Shown here: in pieces, positions 1 through 9,755 of the stretch
Position numbering within the stretch: the stretch's first letter is position 1
Layout of the letters: each line of letters begins with the position of its first letter
Source of the DNA: Bacteroidales bacterium
GTDB lineage: Bacteria; Bacteroidota; Bacteroidia; Bacteroidales; UBA932
DNA length: 64,000 nt
NCBI GenBank assembly: GCA_017619675.1
Contig: JAFZRX010000005.1
Location: forward strand, 1-64,000
Reading direction: 5' to 3'
Translations under genes and position numbers: made by a program
The notes under the pieces: generated by a model
The model's database searches: none
Told to the model about the DNA's origin: nothing
What the model saw: the letters and a program-made list of their open reading frames with translations, nothing else

Positions 1-120
1 AATACGAACCGAGTCAATAGAAAAGAATCCCGGTGTTGGAGTCGACAGTCTGCACACATATTTAGACACGTGCAGATTTCTTATTATAGCTTAAAACTGG
101 GGCATTATTTGGGGCACTAG

Positions 121-155
121 AAACAAAAAACGCCTCGCAGATATCTGCAGAGGCG
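121..155 (-). terminator. Intrinsic terminator of tRNA-Asp
   Basis: A 25-base hairpin (131-155, outer stem CGCCTC/GAGGCG, inner GCAGATATCTGC palindrome) lies eight bases past the tRNA 3' end. On the minus strand it is followed by a T-rich run at 121-130, the form of an intrinsic terminator for the tRNA. Confidence 0.75.
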
Positions 156-162
156 TTTTAAG

Positions 163-237
163 CGGTGCGGACGAGGCTCGAACTCGCGACCTCCGGCGTG
201 ACAGGCCGGCATTCTAACCAAACTGAACTACCACACC
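163..237 (-). tRNA. tRNA-Asp (anticodon GTC)
   Basis: Read on the minus strand the sequence folds as a full tRNA. The acceptor stem is GGTGTGG/CCGCACC with one G-T pair and a G discriminator at 163. The anticodon stem CCGGC/GCCGG holds the seven-base loop CTGTCAC, giving anticodon GTC for aspartate. The T arm carries the usual GTTCGAG sequence. CCA is not encoded. It has its own promoter and terminator and is divergent from the pqqD-uvrA genes. Confidence 0.95.
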
Positions 238-264
238 TTGAGTTCTCCCGTTTGGAAGTGGATG

Positions 265-294
265 CAAATATAGATATATTTTTGTTCGGTGCAA
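265..294 (-). promoter_or_regulatory. Promoter of tRNA-Asp
   Basis: On the minus strand TTTTG (its last three bases at 292-294) is followed after 19 bases by TATATTTG (265-272), matching the Bacteroidota TTTG-N19-TAnnTTTG consensus. The -7 element ends 27 bases before the mature tRNA 5' end. Confidence 0.75.
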
Positions 295-316
295 AATTTT
301 TTTTGAGTTATCTTTG
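281..316 (+). promoter_or_regulatory. Probable promoter of the pqqD-like/uvrA genes
   Basis: TATCTTTG at 309-316 is a perfect -7 element. The best -33 candidates are TTTG at 281-284 (spacing 24, too long) or the weaker TTCG at 285-288 (spacing 20). The -7 element ends only seven bases before the ATG at 324, so the mRNA would have almost no leader. Confidence 0.45.
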
Positions 317-323
317 TATTCCA

Positions 324-593
324 ATGAAGATAAAGGAAGGATTCGTATTGAGGGAACTGGGAGACCAGTTCATTGTGTGCCCGGAGGGACTTGACGTTCT
401 GGACAGCGGCCGTATGTTTGCCCTGAACGGACCGGCGGCATATCTGTGGCAGCAGGTCCAGGGCAGTGATTTCACTGAGGAAACGCTCCTTAAGCTGCTT
501 GTACAAGAATACGATGTCCAGGAGCAGACGGCCCTGAGGGACGTCGGATCCCTTGTCAAGGCCCTGAAGGAATTCGGGGTGGTAGAAGAATGA
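324..593 (+). CDS. PqqD-like peptide-binding protein
   Basis: An 89-residue protein of the PqqD/RiPP recognition element fold: an N-terminal '[13 protein letters not shown]' strand region, a central '[15 protein letters not shown]' segment and a C-terminal helical part with acidic residues. Family members bind precursor peptides for modifying enzymes, but no radical-SAM enzyme, precursor peptide or transporter is nearby, so its partner is unknown. The ATG at 324 is preferred: the open frame begins at 165, but that part overlaps the tRNA and the promoter. A later TTG at 348, preceded by AAGGAAGG, would cut off the conserved first strand. It lies 10 bases before uvrA and is probably cotranscribed. 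Confidence 0.7.
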   Translation: MKIKEGFVLRELGDQFIVCPEGLDVLDSGRMFALNGPAAYLWQQVQGSDFTEETLLKLLVQEYDVQEQTALRDVGSLVKALKEFGVVEE

Positions 594-603
594 AAGGCGG
601 CAG

Positions 604-3417
604 ATGAACGATATAGTCATTAAAGGCGCAAGGGTAAACAACCTCAAGAACATAGATGTAAACATCCCGCGCGCCAAGTTCGTGGTGATTACCGGAATAT
701 CCGGTTCGGGAAAGTCTTCCCTGGCTTTTGACACCCTGTATGCCGAAGGCCAGCGCCGCTATGCCCAGAGCCTTTCGTCCTATGCCCGCCAGTTCCTTGG
801 AAGGATGTCCAAGCCCGATGTGGACATCATTGACGGCATTCCGCCGGCAATTGCCATAGAGCAGAAGGTGAACACCCGCAACCCCCGTTCAACCGTAGCG
901 ACCACTACTGAGATTTACGACTACCTGCGCCTGCTGTTCTCGCGCGTGGGGCACACTTTCTCCCCGGTTTCGGGGCAGGAAGTCCATCGTGACACAATCC
1001 CGGAAGTGGTGGAATTCATAACCTCCGCAACGGGCTACGTCTATATCCTTTCGGACATCCAATGGAGCGGACGCGATGACAAGGTTGAGCTGCTGCTCTC
1101 CCTTAAAGAACTGGGATACAACAGGTTATATGCCGATGGGCAGCCCCTCCGCATAGAGGAGATCCTCCAGGCGGAGGACGCGGTCTGGCCGCAGGAAGCA
1201 TTTCTGCTCGTAGACCGCGCCAGCGCGCCCTTCGACCGGGACCGCGTGATCGCATCCGTGTCGGATGCATTCTCACGCGGGGACGGCCGCATGGCCGTGG
1301 TGACAGACCAGGGCATACGGCATTTCAGCAACCGCTTCGAACTTGACGGAATAACCTTCCGCGAGCCGGACGAATACCTCTTCAGTTTCAACAGTCCGCT
1401 GGGCGCGTGCCCGGTGTGCGGCGGCCTTGGCAAGATTATAGGCGTGAGCGAGGACATGGTCATCCCTGACAAGAGCCTGAGCATCTACGACGGGGCCATA
1501 GCCTGCTGGAGAGGGGAGAAGATGGGCTGGTTCAAGGACCATCTGGTTGAGGTTTCCGGCAAATATGGCATCCCCATATTCGAGCCTTACTGCAAACTGA
1601 GCCAGGAGATAAAGGACCTTATTTGGTACGGAGATCCGCCTGCGGAAGGCCATGACTACGACGAAGATCCCACCCGCCTCATAGGCATAAAGGAATTCTT
1701 TGACTGGGTAGAGACCCAGCGCTACAAGATACAGTACAAGTATATGCTCAGCCGCTTCAGCGGGCGCACCACGTGCCATGCCTGCGGCGGAAGCCGCCTG
1801 CGGCCGGAGGCCCTCTGGGTGCGCGTGGGCGGCCGCACCATACACGAACTCCTGAGCATGAACGTGGATACGCTGCTGGATTTCTTCAAGGACCTCCAAC
1901 TGACGGAGAACGAAAGGGAAATAGCCTCTGAGCCCCTCTCGGAGATAGTTTCCCGCCTCAGATACATCCAGGACGTGGGTCTGGGCTACCTGACCCTGAA
2001 CCGCGCAGGAAACACCCTCTCCGGCGGAGAGAGCCAGCGCATAAACCTTGTGACCGCCCTGGGAAGTTCCCTGGTGGGATCCATGTATATCCTGGACGAG
2101 CCGTCCATAGGCCTGCATCCGCGCGACACGGAGCGCCTCATAGGCGTCCTGCGCCGCCTGCGCGACATGGGCAACACCGTAGTTGTAGTGGAACATGACG
2201 AAGAGATCATCCGCGCCGCGGATGTAGTCATAGACATGGGTCCCAAGGCAGGAATAAACGGAGGAGAGATAGTCTTCCGCGGCTCCCTGAAAAAAGGCCT
2301 TCCAAGCGAGCACGGCCGCTCCCTCACCCTAGACTACCTGTCCGGCGCCCGCAAGCGATACCTGCGCGAAAAACGCTCCTGGAACTATGCCATCAAGCTG
2401 GAAGGCGTAATGGAGCACAACCTCAAGGGCATGGACGTGCAATTCCCCCTGGGCGTGCTGAACGTGGTTACCGGCGTAAGCGGCAGCGGCAAGTCATCGC
2501 TGGTTGGGGACATACTGTACCCGGCCATGTTCCGCCGCCTGAACGACACCGGCAACCTTCCAGGCACCTTCCGCCGCCTCAGCGGCAACCTGGACCGCAT
2601 TACCCGCGTGGAATACGTTGACCAGAACCCCATAGGCAAGAGCTCCCGCTCCAACGCCGTCACATACCTCAAGATTTACGATGACATCCGCAAGCTCTTC
2701 GCGGAGCAGCAGTATGCCAGGCTCAACGGCTTCGGCCCTTCGTACTTCTCCTTCAACCAGGAGGGAGGCCGCTGCCCCGAGTGTCAGGGCGAAGGCGTCG
2801 TCAAGATTGAGATGCAGTTCATGGCCGATGTCACCATGGTGTGCGAGGCCTGCGGCGGCAAGCGTTTCAAGCCAGAAGTGCTGGAAGTGCGCTACAGGGA
2901 GAAGAACATAGACGACGTCCTCAATATGAGCGTGGACGATGCCATGGCCTTTTTCAAGCAGGGGAGCGAGCCCTACGCCAAGAACATAGTCCGCAAGTTA
3001 AAGACCCTTGCGGACGTGGGACTTGGCTACATCAAGCTGGGCCAGAGCAGTTCCACCCTGTCCGGAGGCGAGAGCCAGAGGATCAAGCTGGCCTACTTCC
3101 TCTCCATGAGCGGCGAAAGCGGAATCAGCGAGCGTGAGAAGATATTGTTTATCTTTGACGAGCCCACTACCGGCCTGCATTTCTACGACGTTGAAAAACT
3201 GCTCAAGGCCTTTGACGTGCTGCTCTCAAAGGGCCACAGCCTGGTAGTGGTGGAGCACAACCTGGACGTTATCCGCAACGCGGACTGGGTGATAGACCTG
3301 GGCCCGGATGCCGGAGACGCCGGTGGAGAAATAGTATTTGAAGGCACCCCTGAGGACCTGGTAAAAGAAGGAAAGACCTTTACGGCAAAATATCTCAAGG
3401 AACAATGGACGCAGTAA
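604..3417 (+). CDS. uvrA: Excinuclease ABC subunit A
   Basis: UvrA, the damage-recognition ATPase of nucleotide excision repair, which loads UvrB at DNA lesions in the cytoplasm. At 937 residues it has the usual length. Walker A motifs are at residues 31-39 (GISGSGKSS) and in the second half (GVSGSGKSS). Both ABC signatures ([11 protein letters not shown] and [11 protein letters not shown]) and both Walker B/H-loop regions ([17 protein letters not shown]) are present. The paired CxxC zinc modules (CPVCGG/CHACGG and CPECQG/CEACGG) are intact. The pqqD-like gene ends 10 bases upstream and the Stealth gene starts inside the last 13 bases, so the three probably form one transcript. No SOS-box was looked for systematically. 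Confidence 0.98.
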   Translation: MNDIVIKGARVNNLKNIDVNIPRAKFVVITGISGSGKSSLAFDTLYAEGQRRYAQSLSSYARQFLGRMSKPDVDIIDGIPPAIAIEQKVNTRNPRSTVATTTEIYDYLRLLFSRVGHTFSPVSGQEVHRDTIPEVVEFITSATGYVYILSDIQWSGRDDKVELLLSLKELGYNRLYADGQPLRIEEILQAEDAVWPQEAFLLVDRASAPFDRDRVIASVSDAFSRGDGRMAVVTDQGIRHFSNRFELDGITFREPDEYLFSFNSPLGACPVCGGLGKIIGVSEDMVIPDKSLSIYDGAIACWRGEKMGWFKDHLVEVSGKYGIPIFEPYCKLSQEIKDLIWYGDPPAEGHDYDEDPTRLIGIKEFFDWVETQRYKIQYKYMLSRFSGRTTCHACGGSRLRPEALWVRVGGRTIHELLSMNVDTLLDFFKDLQLTENEREIASEPLSEIVSRLRYIQDVGLGYLTLNRAGNTLSGGESQRINLVTALGSSLVGSMYILDEPSIGLHPRDTERLIGVLRRLRDMGNTVVVVEHDEEIIRAADVVIDMGPKAGINGGEIVFRGSLKKGLPSEHGRSLTLDYLSGARKRYLREKRSWNYAIKLEGVMEHNLKGMDVQFPLGVLNVVTGVSGSGKSSLVGDILYPAMFRRLNDTGNLPGTFRRLSGNLDRITRVEYVDQNPIGKSSRSNAVTYLKIYDDIRKLFAEQQYARLNGFGPSYFSFNQEGGRCPECQGEGVVKIEMQFMADVTMVCEACGGKRFKPEVLEVRYREKNIDDVLNMSVDDAMAFFKQGSEPYAKNIVRKLKTLADVGLGYIKLGQSSSTLSGGESQRIKLAYFLSMSGESGISEREKILFIFDEPTTGLHFYDVEKLLKAFDVLLSKGHSLVVVEHNLDVIRNADWVIDLGPDAGDAGGEIVFEGTPEDLVKEGKTFTAKYLKEQWTQ

Positions 3418-4265
3418 TTACATACGTCAACGGGCTTGACCCCCAGTGGCAGGCTGAGTATGCCGCTACGGTGGGCGGCGACATCCTCCAGAAGCGTTTC
3501 CGCGACTGGGGGACCCTCCCGTACCTGTATAAAGGCATACGCAGGCATATGCCCTATATCAAGAACGTCTATCTGGTAGTATCAGGCGAAAGCCAGGTCC
3601 CGGACTGGGTAAAGGAGAGCGATATGAAGGTGGTATATCACAGGGACATAATCCCTGCGGACTATCTGCCCACCTTCAACTGCAATACCATTGAACTGTT
3701 CCTGCACCGCATCCCCGGGATAGACGAGCAGTTCCTGAACTTCAACGACGACATGTTCCCCGTGAGGGACTCCAAGGCCGAAGACTTCTTCCTTGACGGA
3801 AAGCCCGTCACCGGCTTCTCACGCAATCTTATAGCGGGCAATCTGTTCAAGATAATGGCCCGCAATACTGACCGGAAAGTGAGGGAGGCCCTGGACATGC
3901 CCAGGAGCGCGTTTTTCATCCGGCCCCAGCACACGGTCTATCCTTTCCTGAAAAGCGCCTGCGAAGAGGTGCACGCCCGGATGGAGAAGCAGATCTACGC
4001 GTCCCTCAGCCCGGTAAGGGAGGAATACAACCTGCTCCATTATGTGTTCCTGGACTATCTGTACTATACAGGACGGGCAATTGACCAACGCCATTCCAAC
4101 AAGCATTTTTCGCTGGCCGCCGCCTCTTCCGGCAAGATTGCGGCCTTCCTGAAGGACCCTTATACGGACTTTGTATGCATCAATGACGTGCAAATGTCCG
4201 ACGAACGCTATAAAAGCACTAAAAAAGTGCTGTTGGATGCATTTCAAAGCAGATTTTTTGAATAA
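3405..4265 (+). CDS. Stealth family sugar-phosphate transferase
   Basis: A 286-residue protein with the conserved regions of the Stealth family: CR1 (residues 1-15, '[14 protein letters not shown]'), then CR2 with 'RDWGTLPYL', 'VYLVVSGESQVPDWV' and 'FLNFNDDMFP'. Stealth proteins transfer sugar-1-phosphates (hexosamine phosphates) in capsule or exopolysaccharide synthesis, and relatives include the human GlcNAc-1-phosphotransferase. No signal peptide or membrane span is evident. It overlaps uvrA by 13 bases in another frame, implying coupled translation. No other polysaccharide genes are adjacent, so the acceptor cannot be told. Confidence 0.88.
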   Translation: MDAVITYVNGLDPQWQAEYAATVGGDILQKRFRDWGTLPYLYKGIRRHMPYIKNVYLVVSGESQVPDWVKESDMKVVYHRDIIPADYLPTFNCNTIELFLHRIPGIDEQFLNFNDDMFPVRDSKAEDFFLDGKPVTGFSRNLIAGNLFKIMARNTDRKVREALDMPRSAFFIRPQHTVYPFLKSACEEVHARMEKQIYASLSPVREEYNLLHYVFLDYLYYTGRAIDQRHSNKHFSLAAASSGKIAAFLKDPYTDFVCINDVQMSDERYKSTKKVLLDAFQSRFFE

Positions 4266-4337
4266 TCTTGTTTTGTAATTAAAAAAATATTCATACCTTT
4301 ATAGTGTTCACTTTGTATTTATAATAGTATAAAAGGC

Positions 4338-4365
4338 GGCGGTCGTGAGATCTCCCGTCTTTTTT
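4338..4365. terminator. Possible two-way terminator between convergent genes
   Basis: GGCGG (4338-4342) pairs with CCGTC (4355-4359) with one G-T pair, followed by six T on the plus strand (4360-4365). On the minus strand the hairpin is followed by TTTTAT. It lies between the convergent Stealth and fimbrial-lipoprotein genes. The stem is short. Confidence 0.35.
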
Positions 4366-5666
4366 CATCGTACCACTATAACGCAAAGGAACGCTTCGTC
4401 TACAATTCCTCCCGCTTCCATATATACCATTCCGGTACCTCGGCCCGTAAGGACCAGCTGTACGCCGTGTCCGTCACGGTCCACGGTATAGTCATATATA
4501 CCCCTGAGGCGGTCTCCTTCCAACAGTTCGTAGTCCAGTTCCACTGGAGTGTCCTGCGGATAGACGTCACACCATATATGGAACCTGTCACCTATGCTTC
4601 CAGTGATGAAATCTCCGGGATACAGCGTGGCGGAACCTTGAGTGACCGCTCCGGAGTCCTGCATGTCCTCATCGGGGGACAGGGATCCGGGGCGGCTTAT
4701 ATGTATGTCCATCACATAGTTGACATTGCGGCATACGCCCTGTTTTCCGGCGGCGTAGCCGTATCCCGGGCGGTTTATGGGAACAGGGTAGTAATAGGTC
4801 TGTCCGTCGATTTCTCCCTGTATTACCAGCCTTGTGAAGGGCGAACCGGAAGACTCTTCCAGGACATCGTTTGGGTAACAGTACAGGCTGAAGGTCTCAT
4901 AGGTCACCTCTCCGTCCATCTCGCGCGAGACGCGGGGCGTCAGGCTCAGCAGCTGCGGGCTTGACATCTTTCCCAGGTCCGATTCCCTCAGCCTTCCGGA
5001 ATTGAATATCTCAACGGGCCTGAACCCGTCCCTCCTCAGCGGCTGGCAGGAACCGTTGACATTGGTAAGGTACGCCTGTACGTTTGTAAGCCGTTTCCCC
5101 GCATAGGAACCTTTCAGTTTCACGCTCAGGCCAACCACCTCCACCTTGCTCAGCAGGGGTTCCAGGACTATGTTCCAGGGGCCTTCCGTACCTGCGCAAA
5201 TCACTGTCTCTCCGCTCATTACGGGGCTTCCGGAGGCCTCGTCCTCAAGGCTTACATATAGGGATTCAAGGTCTTCATAGCAGTGGACGGAGGCTATCTG
5301 GTCCGCGCGGAGGCGGGCGCCGCTTATCATTGCCACAAGGCGGTCTCCGCTGCCGGAGACCACGCTGGCAATGCCCGCGCCGCCGTAGCCCTGCCGGCAG
5401 TAGGAATCCAGGCTCTTTACGGCCCCGTCCTTGAAAACGAATATATCCAGCCCGGCAGGCGGGATGCTTCCCGACGATTTGACATGGACTTTAGTATGGA
5501 TGTTCCATCCCGCCTCCAAGCTTTCCCCGACTCCCGTCGGGCCTTTGGAACAAGCCGGCAATATGGCAAGCAATGAGATTAGAGTAATTAGCAAGTTGGG
5601 CAGACCCGCCCTGGACGGATGTCCTAGGAGATAAAAGATGCGCTTATTCCCGGTTTGTTTTTCCAT
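4365..5666 (-). CDS. Mfa2/FimB-like fimbrial anchor lipoprotein
   Basis: A 433-residue predicted lipoprotein: basic N terminus, hydrophobic stretch at about residues 22-38 and a lipobox ending in Cys39 (LPACS). The body resembles the Bacteroidales Mfa2/FimB fimbrillin family: two beta-rich domains, a 'YYYPVPINRPGYGY' segment and a late 'RNVNYVMDIHISRPGS' strand typical of these proteins. Family members sit in the outer membrane and anchor or cap fimbriae. No fimbrillin genes lie next to it, so it may act alone or with subunits encoded elsewhere. The family assignment rests on pattern recognition, not a search. It is convergent with the Stealth gene and has its own promoter. Confidence 0.6.
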   Translation of the reverse strand: MEKQTGNKRIFYLLGHPSRAGLPNLLITLISLLAILPACSKGPTGVGESLEAGWNIHTKVHVKSSGSIPPAGLDIFVFKDGAVKSLDSYCRQGYGGAGIASVVSGSGDRLVAMISGARLRADQIASVHCYEDLESLYVSLEDEASGSPVMSGETVICAGTEGPWNIVLEPLLSKVEVVGLSVKLKGSYAGKRLTNVQAYLTNVNGSCQPLRRDGFRPVEIFNSGRLRESDLGKMSSPQLLSLTPRVSREMDGEVTYETFSLYCYPNDVLEESSGSPFTRLVIQGEIDGQTYYYPVPINRPGYGYAAGKQGVCRNVNYVMDIHISRPGSLSPDEDMQDSGAVTQGSATLYPGDFITGSIGDRFHIWCDVYPQDTPVELDYELLEGDRLRGIYDYTVDRDGHGVQLVLTGRGTGMVYMEAGGIVDEAFLCVIVVR

Positions 5667-5688
5667 AGTTGTAACAGGTTTTCACCGG

Positions 5689-5719
5689 CAAAGCTATAAG
5701 CGCAAGACACTCCTTGAAA
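5689..5719 (-). promoter_or_regulatory. Promoter of the fimbrial-type lipoprotein
   Basis: On the minus strand TTTC (5716-5719) is followed after 19 bases by TAGCTTTG (5689-5696), one base from the TTTG-N19-TAnnTTTG consensus. The start codon lies 22 bases beyond the -7 element. The -33 part falls inside a 45-base inverted repeat. Confidence 0.6.
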
Positions 5720-5750
5720 GCAAAATAAAGATTTGCTCGCAAGAAGTGTC
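5706..5750. repeat. 45-base imperfect inverted repeat
   Basis: Two 20-base arms (5706-5725 and 5731-5750; outer halves GACACTCCTTG and CAAGAAGTGTC) match at 16 of 20 positions around a five-base loop. It overlaps the -33 element of the lipoprotein promoter. There is no clear T-run after it in either direction, so an operator or an RNA structure at the GH51 3' end are both possible. Confidence 0.5.
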
Positions 5751-5794
5751 TGAATTTTTAGCCCGGGGGCTTATAAAAATCGCTTACGCGCGGA

Positions 5795-7864
5795 CTATTT
5801 TACGGAGAACTCGTAAAGGATTACGCTGTGAGGGGCAACCGTGATGCTCTTGCCCAGTTTCTCCTTGCGTGTCTGGAGGCGTACTACGTCAGGATTGTCC
5901 AAGGTGTTGGCGTCAGTGCTCTCTGCAGGGGCCAGTGCGTATACGGTCACGTTGGAATCCGGCTTGCCGCCGTCGAACTTGAGGACGAAACTCTGCTTCT
6001 CCTCCGTAGGGTTGACTACGGATACCATGACCTTGCCGGACTTGCTGTCCTTGGTGGCCATGATGTCAAGAGGATAGGTAGGGCTTCCTGAAGGCTCCAG
6101 GGGAATGTCCACGAACGGGGTTCCCGGCATGGCCTTCTGCGGAGAATTTCCGGTAAGGTCCAGAGGAATGTCGCCCTGGTGCTCGATGAAGAGCTTGAAC
6201 AGCAGACCGGTGGCGCTGATGGTGGCCTTGTTGTCGTCATAGGTATAGAGACTGCCCACGCTGGTGATACCGGCCATCATTACATAGTAACTGTAGCGGT
6301 ACATCTCGTGCAGGGTGATGGCGGCGCCGATGGTGCCCTGGAAGCCGCGTCCGCGGCCGCCTGCCCATTCGTCGATCCAATAAGGTACGTGCTTTACGCC
6401 TTCGATGAGTTCCTCGTACTTGTCCATGGTCTCGGCGGAGTTCTTAACCCTGTTCGCCGCCAGGCGGATGGACTCCATGAAATCGAACTGATAGGGAACC
6501 CAGCTGTCCGTGGCGTCGTCAAAGTATGCGCCTGAGTTGGGATAGATGTGCTCTGACAGATAGTCGATGTACTGGATTGAGCCCAGCAGGAGCTGTCCTG
6601 TCCAGTCGAAATCGCCAAGGAAAGGAACGGGCAGTTCGGTCTGGAAAGGCTTGCGGTAATTCCTGTACTGGCTGCTCTGCTCAGGTACGGAAGCGCCGGA
6701 TGCGATGAGTTTGATGTTGGGGTCCTTCTCGAGCATGGCTTCGCCAAAGTAATTGTGCTTCAGGACATAGTGCTCAGGTGACATGTGTCCGAGCTGCCAC
6801 TCGCCATAGCCCTCATTTCCAACGCCCCAGTAGATGACTCCGTAGGGGGCCGGGTGTCCGTTCTTCGCACGAAGTTTTCCCATGGGGGAGCCTTCTGCAC
6901 CGTTCACATACTCAACCCACTGTGCGGCTGAATACGCGTCGCCGAATCCGGTGTTCACCACCAGGTACGGCTCGCTGCCCAGCAGCCTGCACCATGTAAG
7001 GTACTCGTCTGTACCCATGTCGTTGTACTCCACCGTATTCCAGGCGTAGTCATAGCGCGGAGGACGCTGGTCAGGGTCGCCTATGCCGTCACGCCATTCG
7101 TAACCGGAGAGGAAGTTTCCTCCCGGCCAGCGGTAGATAGGAGAACCGATCTCCCTGAGGATATTCACGAGGTCTGCGCGGAAGCCCTCGATATTGTCCG
7201 CGGGCATCAGCGATACCGCGCCAATCTCGAAGCTGCCGCTGCCTTCGCCCACGATCTCCAGGGCGGCGTCCTGTACGTCCGCTCCCGCGGTGAAGTTGAA
7301 GTAGTACTTCTTGTAGTCCTTGCCCAATCCTTCGAATACAACTGTCTGACGGTCAGCGGCTCCGCTGCCCCATACGAGGCTCACGGACACTTTTACGGGA
7401 TCCGTGGACTTGAGGATCACGCGGCCTGTATAGCCGCGGCCCTTCTCAAGCCACAGGCCGGCCTGACGGATACCGTTCTTTCCGGAACTTAGGCTGACAA
7501 CAGGTGACTGTTTGCCAACATAGGGATTCTCCTTGTCCATGGTTACGGAGGACTCGGGGCCTATAGGGCGCCAGCGGAGCTGGTGCCGCCTTGAGTTCCT
7601 TGGAACCAGAGTCTCTGAATTGTTCACCGGATAGAAGAACTTGCGGTCTGAGAGCATCTCGGCCCAGATACCGTTCTCGAACATGTTGCCGAGAAGTTCA
7701 GTGAACATGCCGTGGATGAAAGGATGGATGGGGGTTCCTTCCTGGTCAAGATGGATGGTGGCCTCTATCTGCGGTGCGTCGTCCTTGGCCGCTGCGGCGG
7801 CGGGGAAGCACAGCTGTCCCGCCAGCAGTGCGGCGAGGCAGAGAATAACTAATCTAGGTTTCAT
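5795..7864 (-). CDS. Secreted GH51 alpha-L-arabinofuranosidase
   Basis: A 689-residue exported glycosidase that should remove arabinofuranose from arabinoxylan or arabinan. Residues 1-26 form a signal peptide. After an N-terminal barrel strand region ('IHPFIHGMFTELLGNMFENGIW') there is a beta-sandwich insert at about residues 100-220, likely carbohydrate-binding. The (beta/alpha)8 part follows with 'YRWPGGNF', the acid/base motif 'WGVGNEGYGEW' and the nucleophile motif 'YWIDEWAGG', and the protein ends in a C-terminal beta domain. It lies 38 bases after nqrF with no clear promoter of its own, so read-through from the nqr operon is possible. A second, shorter GH51 lies at 42530. Confidence 0.92.
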   Translation of the reverse strand: MKPRLVILCLAALLAGQLCFPAAAAAKDDAPQIEATIHLDQEGTPIHPFIHGMFTELLGNMFENGIWAEMLSDRKFFYPVNNSETLVPRNSRRHQLRWRPIGPESSVTMDKENPYVGKQSPVVSLSSGKNGIRQAGLWLEKGRGYTGRVILKSTDPVKVSVSLVWGSGAADRQTVVFEGLGKDYKKYYFNFTAGADVQDAALEIVGEGSGSFEIGAVSLMPADNIEGFRADLVNILREIGSPIYRWPGGNFLSGYEWRDGIGDPDQRPPRYDYAWNTVEYNDMGTDEYLTWCRLLGSEPYLVVNTGFGDAYSAAQWVEYVNGAEGSPMGKLRAKNGHPAPYGVIYWGVGNEGYGEWQLGHMSPEHYVLKHNYFGEAMLEKDPNIKLIASGASVPEQSSQYRNYRKPFQTELPVPFLGDFDWTGQLLLGSIQYIDYLSEHIYPNSGAYFDDATDSWVPYQFDFMESIRLAANRVKNSAETMDKYEELIEGVKHVPYWIDEWAGGRGRGFQGTIGAAITLHEMYRYSYYVMMAGITSVGSLYTYDDNKATISATGLLFKLFIEHQGDIPLDLTGNSPQKAMPGTPFVDIPLEPSGSPTYPLDIMATKDSKSGKVMVSVVNPTEEKQSFVLKFDGGKPDSNVTVYALAPAESTDANTLDNPDVVRLQTRKEKLGKSITVAPHSVILYEFSVK

Positions 7865-7902
7865 ACGGTCATATAATTAAAGTGTTACAGTTTCTGATTA
7901 TG

Positions 7903-9144
7903 TCATCCGCCGAAGTCGTCGTAAAGGATGCTTTCCGGGGCCACTCCCAGCGAGTCCAGCAGGCCGTTCACTGAGGCCACCATCATTGGCGGGCCGCACA
8001 TGAAGTACTTGATGTCCTCCGGGGCGGGGTGGTCTTTCAGGTAGGTGTCGTACATCACCTGATGCACGAATCCGGGGGTGTACTGAACGCCGGCGGCGTC
8101 AGCGGCGGGGTCGGGACGGTCCAGCGCCAGGTGGAACCTGAAGCTGGGGAAGTCCCTCTCCAGCCGCGCGAAGTCCTCCAGGTAGAACGCTTCCACCAGG
8201 GACCTGGCGCCGTAGAAGAAGGTAACTTTCCTGTCCGAGCGCATCGTCCTGAAAAGATGCATTATGTGGCTGCGCAGGGGCGCCATTCCGGCGCCGCCGC
8301 CCACAAAGATGTACTCCGCATCGGCGGGGTCGTCCTCCGGAAGGAGGAACTCCCCGTAGGGGCCGCTGATGGTGACGCTGTCGCCGGGCTTGCGGGAGAA
8401 TATGTATGACGATGCGATTCCCGGAGGGACGCTCTTCCCCCGCGGCGGCGTGGCGATGCGCACGTTGAGTTTTATGATGTCCCCTTCGGCCGGATAAGAA
8501 GCCATGGAATACGCGCGCACCGTGGGTTCCGCGTTGGCGCATTCCAGGTTGAAGAATCCGTTCCTTTCCCATTCCGGGCGGTATTCAGGGTCAATCTCCA
8601 TGTCCTTGAACAGCACCTTGAAGGCGGGTATGTCTATCTGGATGTACTGGCCGCTCCTGAAGTCCATGCCCTGGCCTTCAGGGAGGCGTACGGTGAATTC
8701 CTTGATGTAGGTGGCCAAGTTGCGGTTGGAGATGACCTCGCATTGGTATTTCCTGGCGCTGAGCGCGCTTTCCGCCACCTTTATCTTCAGGTTGTCCCTG
8801 ACCTTGACCTGGCAGCCCAGGCGCATCCTTTCCTTGATCTGCCTGCGGGTGAAGTAGCCCGTCTCGGTGGGGAGGATCTCGCCTCCGCCTTCAGGGACCT
8901 GCACCTTGCACTGCCCGCAGTTCGCCTTCCCGCCGCAGGCCGAAGCCAGGAATATGTTCTCCTGCGCCAGCGTGGCCATGAGGTTGGAGCCGGGCTTCAC
9001 CTCCAGCACCTTGCTGCCGTCGTTGATGTCAATCTTCACCGTCCCTGACGGGGTGACCTTCTTCTTTACAAAAAGAAGGAGGGCCACCAGCAGGAGGGTG
9101 ACTATAAGCGCGACGGCTATGGCTGCGATCAGGGTGTAACTCAT
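7903..9144 (-). CDS. nqrF: Na+-translocating NADH:quinone reductase subunit F
   Basis: NqrF, the NADH-oxidising subunit of the sodium-pumping Na+-NQR complex in the inner membrane. The 413 residues comprise one N-terminal membrane helix (about 3-26), a ferredoxin-like 2Fe-2S domain with Cys70, Cys76, Cys79 and Cys111, a FAD domain with 'RAYSMASY', and a NADH domain with '[12 protein letters not shown]' and 'FMCGPPMM'. Electrons pass from NADH through FAD and the iron-sulfur centre to the other subunits. It is the last nqr gene and overlaps nqrE by four bases. Confidence 0.98.
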   Translation of the reverse strand: MSYTLIAAIAVALIVTLLLVALLLFVKKKVTPSGTVKIDINDGSKVLEVKPGSNLMATLAQENIFLASACGGKANCGQCKVQVPEGGGEILPTETGYFTRRQIKERMRLGCQVKVRDNLKIKVAESALSARKYQCEVISNRNLATYIKEFTVRLPEGQGMDFRSGQYIQIDIPAFKVLFKDMEIDPEYRPEWERNGFFNLECANAEPTVRAYSMASYPAEGDIIKLNVRIATPPRGKSVPPGIASSYIFSRKPGDSVTISGPYGEFLLPEDDPADAEYIFVGGGAGMAPLRSHIMHLFRTMRSDRKVTFFYGARSLVEAFYLEDFARLERDFPSFRFHLALDRPDPAADAAGVQYTPGFVHQVMYDTYLKDHPAPEDIKYFMCGPPMMVASVNGLLDSLGVAPESILYDDFGG

Positions 9145-9755
9145 AGCGCTATCCCCATGAATGCCATAAACGCGATGCCCATGAGGCCCACGGTTATGAA
9201 GGTTATACCAATGCCCCTGAGGCCCGCCGGCACGTTGGAGTAGGCCATCTTCTCCCTGATCGCGGCCAGGGTCACGATGGCCAGGTACCAGCCTACGCCG
9301 GAGCCCAGGGCGTACACTAACGCCTCAAGGATGTTCCCGAATTCCCGCTGCTGCATGAACAGCGATCCTCCCAGGATCGCGCAGTTCACGGCTATCAGCG
9401 GGAGGAAGATTCCCAGCGAGGAGTACAGCGACGGCGAATACTTCTCCACTATCATCTCCACTATCTGCACCATTGCGGCTATCACCGCTATGAACAGGAT
9501 GTAACTGAGGAAACTGAGGTCCACGGCGGCGAACTTGAGTCCCAGCCAGGCCAGGGCGCCGGGCTGCAGGACGAACCTGTTCAGCAGCCAGTTGACAGGG
9601 ACGGTGATGGCCAGTACCAGCACAACGGCTATTCCAAGGCCGTTTGCCGTCTTGACGTTCTTGGATACGGCAAGGTAGGAACACATACCCAGGAAGTATG
9701 CGAAGATCATGTTGTCAACGAATATTGACTTTATGAAAAGGCTCAGATATTCCAT
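9141..9755 (-). CDS. nqrE: Na+-NQR subunit E
   Basis: A 204-residue integral membrane protein with about six hydrophobic segments, matching NqrE in length and sequence ('[20 protein letters not shown]'; '[20 protein letters not shown]'). With NqrD it forms an inverted membrane pair that holds an iron centre between conserved cysteines and takes part in sodium-coupled electron transfer. It overlaps nqrD by one base and nqrF by four, typical of tightly coupled translation. Confidence 0.97.
   Translation of the reverse strand: MEYLSLFIKSIFVDNMIFAYFLGMCSYLAVSKNVKTANGLGIAVVLVLAITVPVNWLLNRFVLQPGALAWLGLKFAAVDLSFLSYILFIAVIAAMVQIVEMIVEKYSPSLYSSLGIFLPLIAVNCAILGGSLFMQQREFGNILEALVYALGSGVGWYLAIVTLAAIREKMAYSNVPAGLRGIGITFITVGLMGIAFMAFMGIAL

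Noticed and set aside
2-94. Open frame of 31 codons running in from the left edge
   Set aside because: It ends at a stop codon at 92-94, but it is too short, has no recognisable motif, and another frame is also open to 118-120. It could be the tail of a gene but cannot be supported.
165-323. Upstream part of the open frame containing the pqqD-like gene
   Set aside because: It runs through the tRNA-Asp gene and both promoters; the family fold starts at 324.
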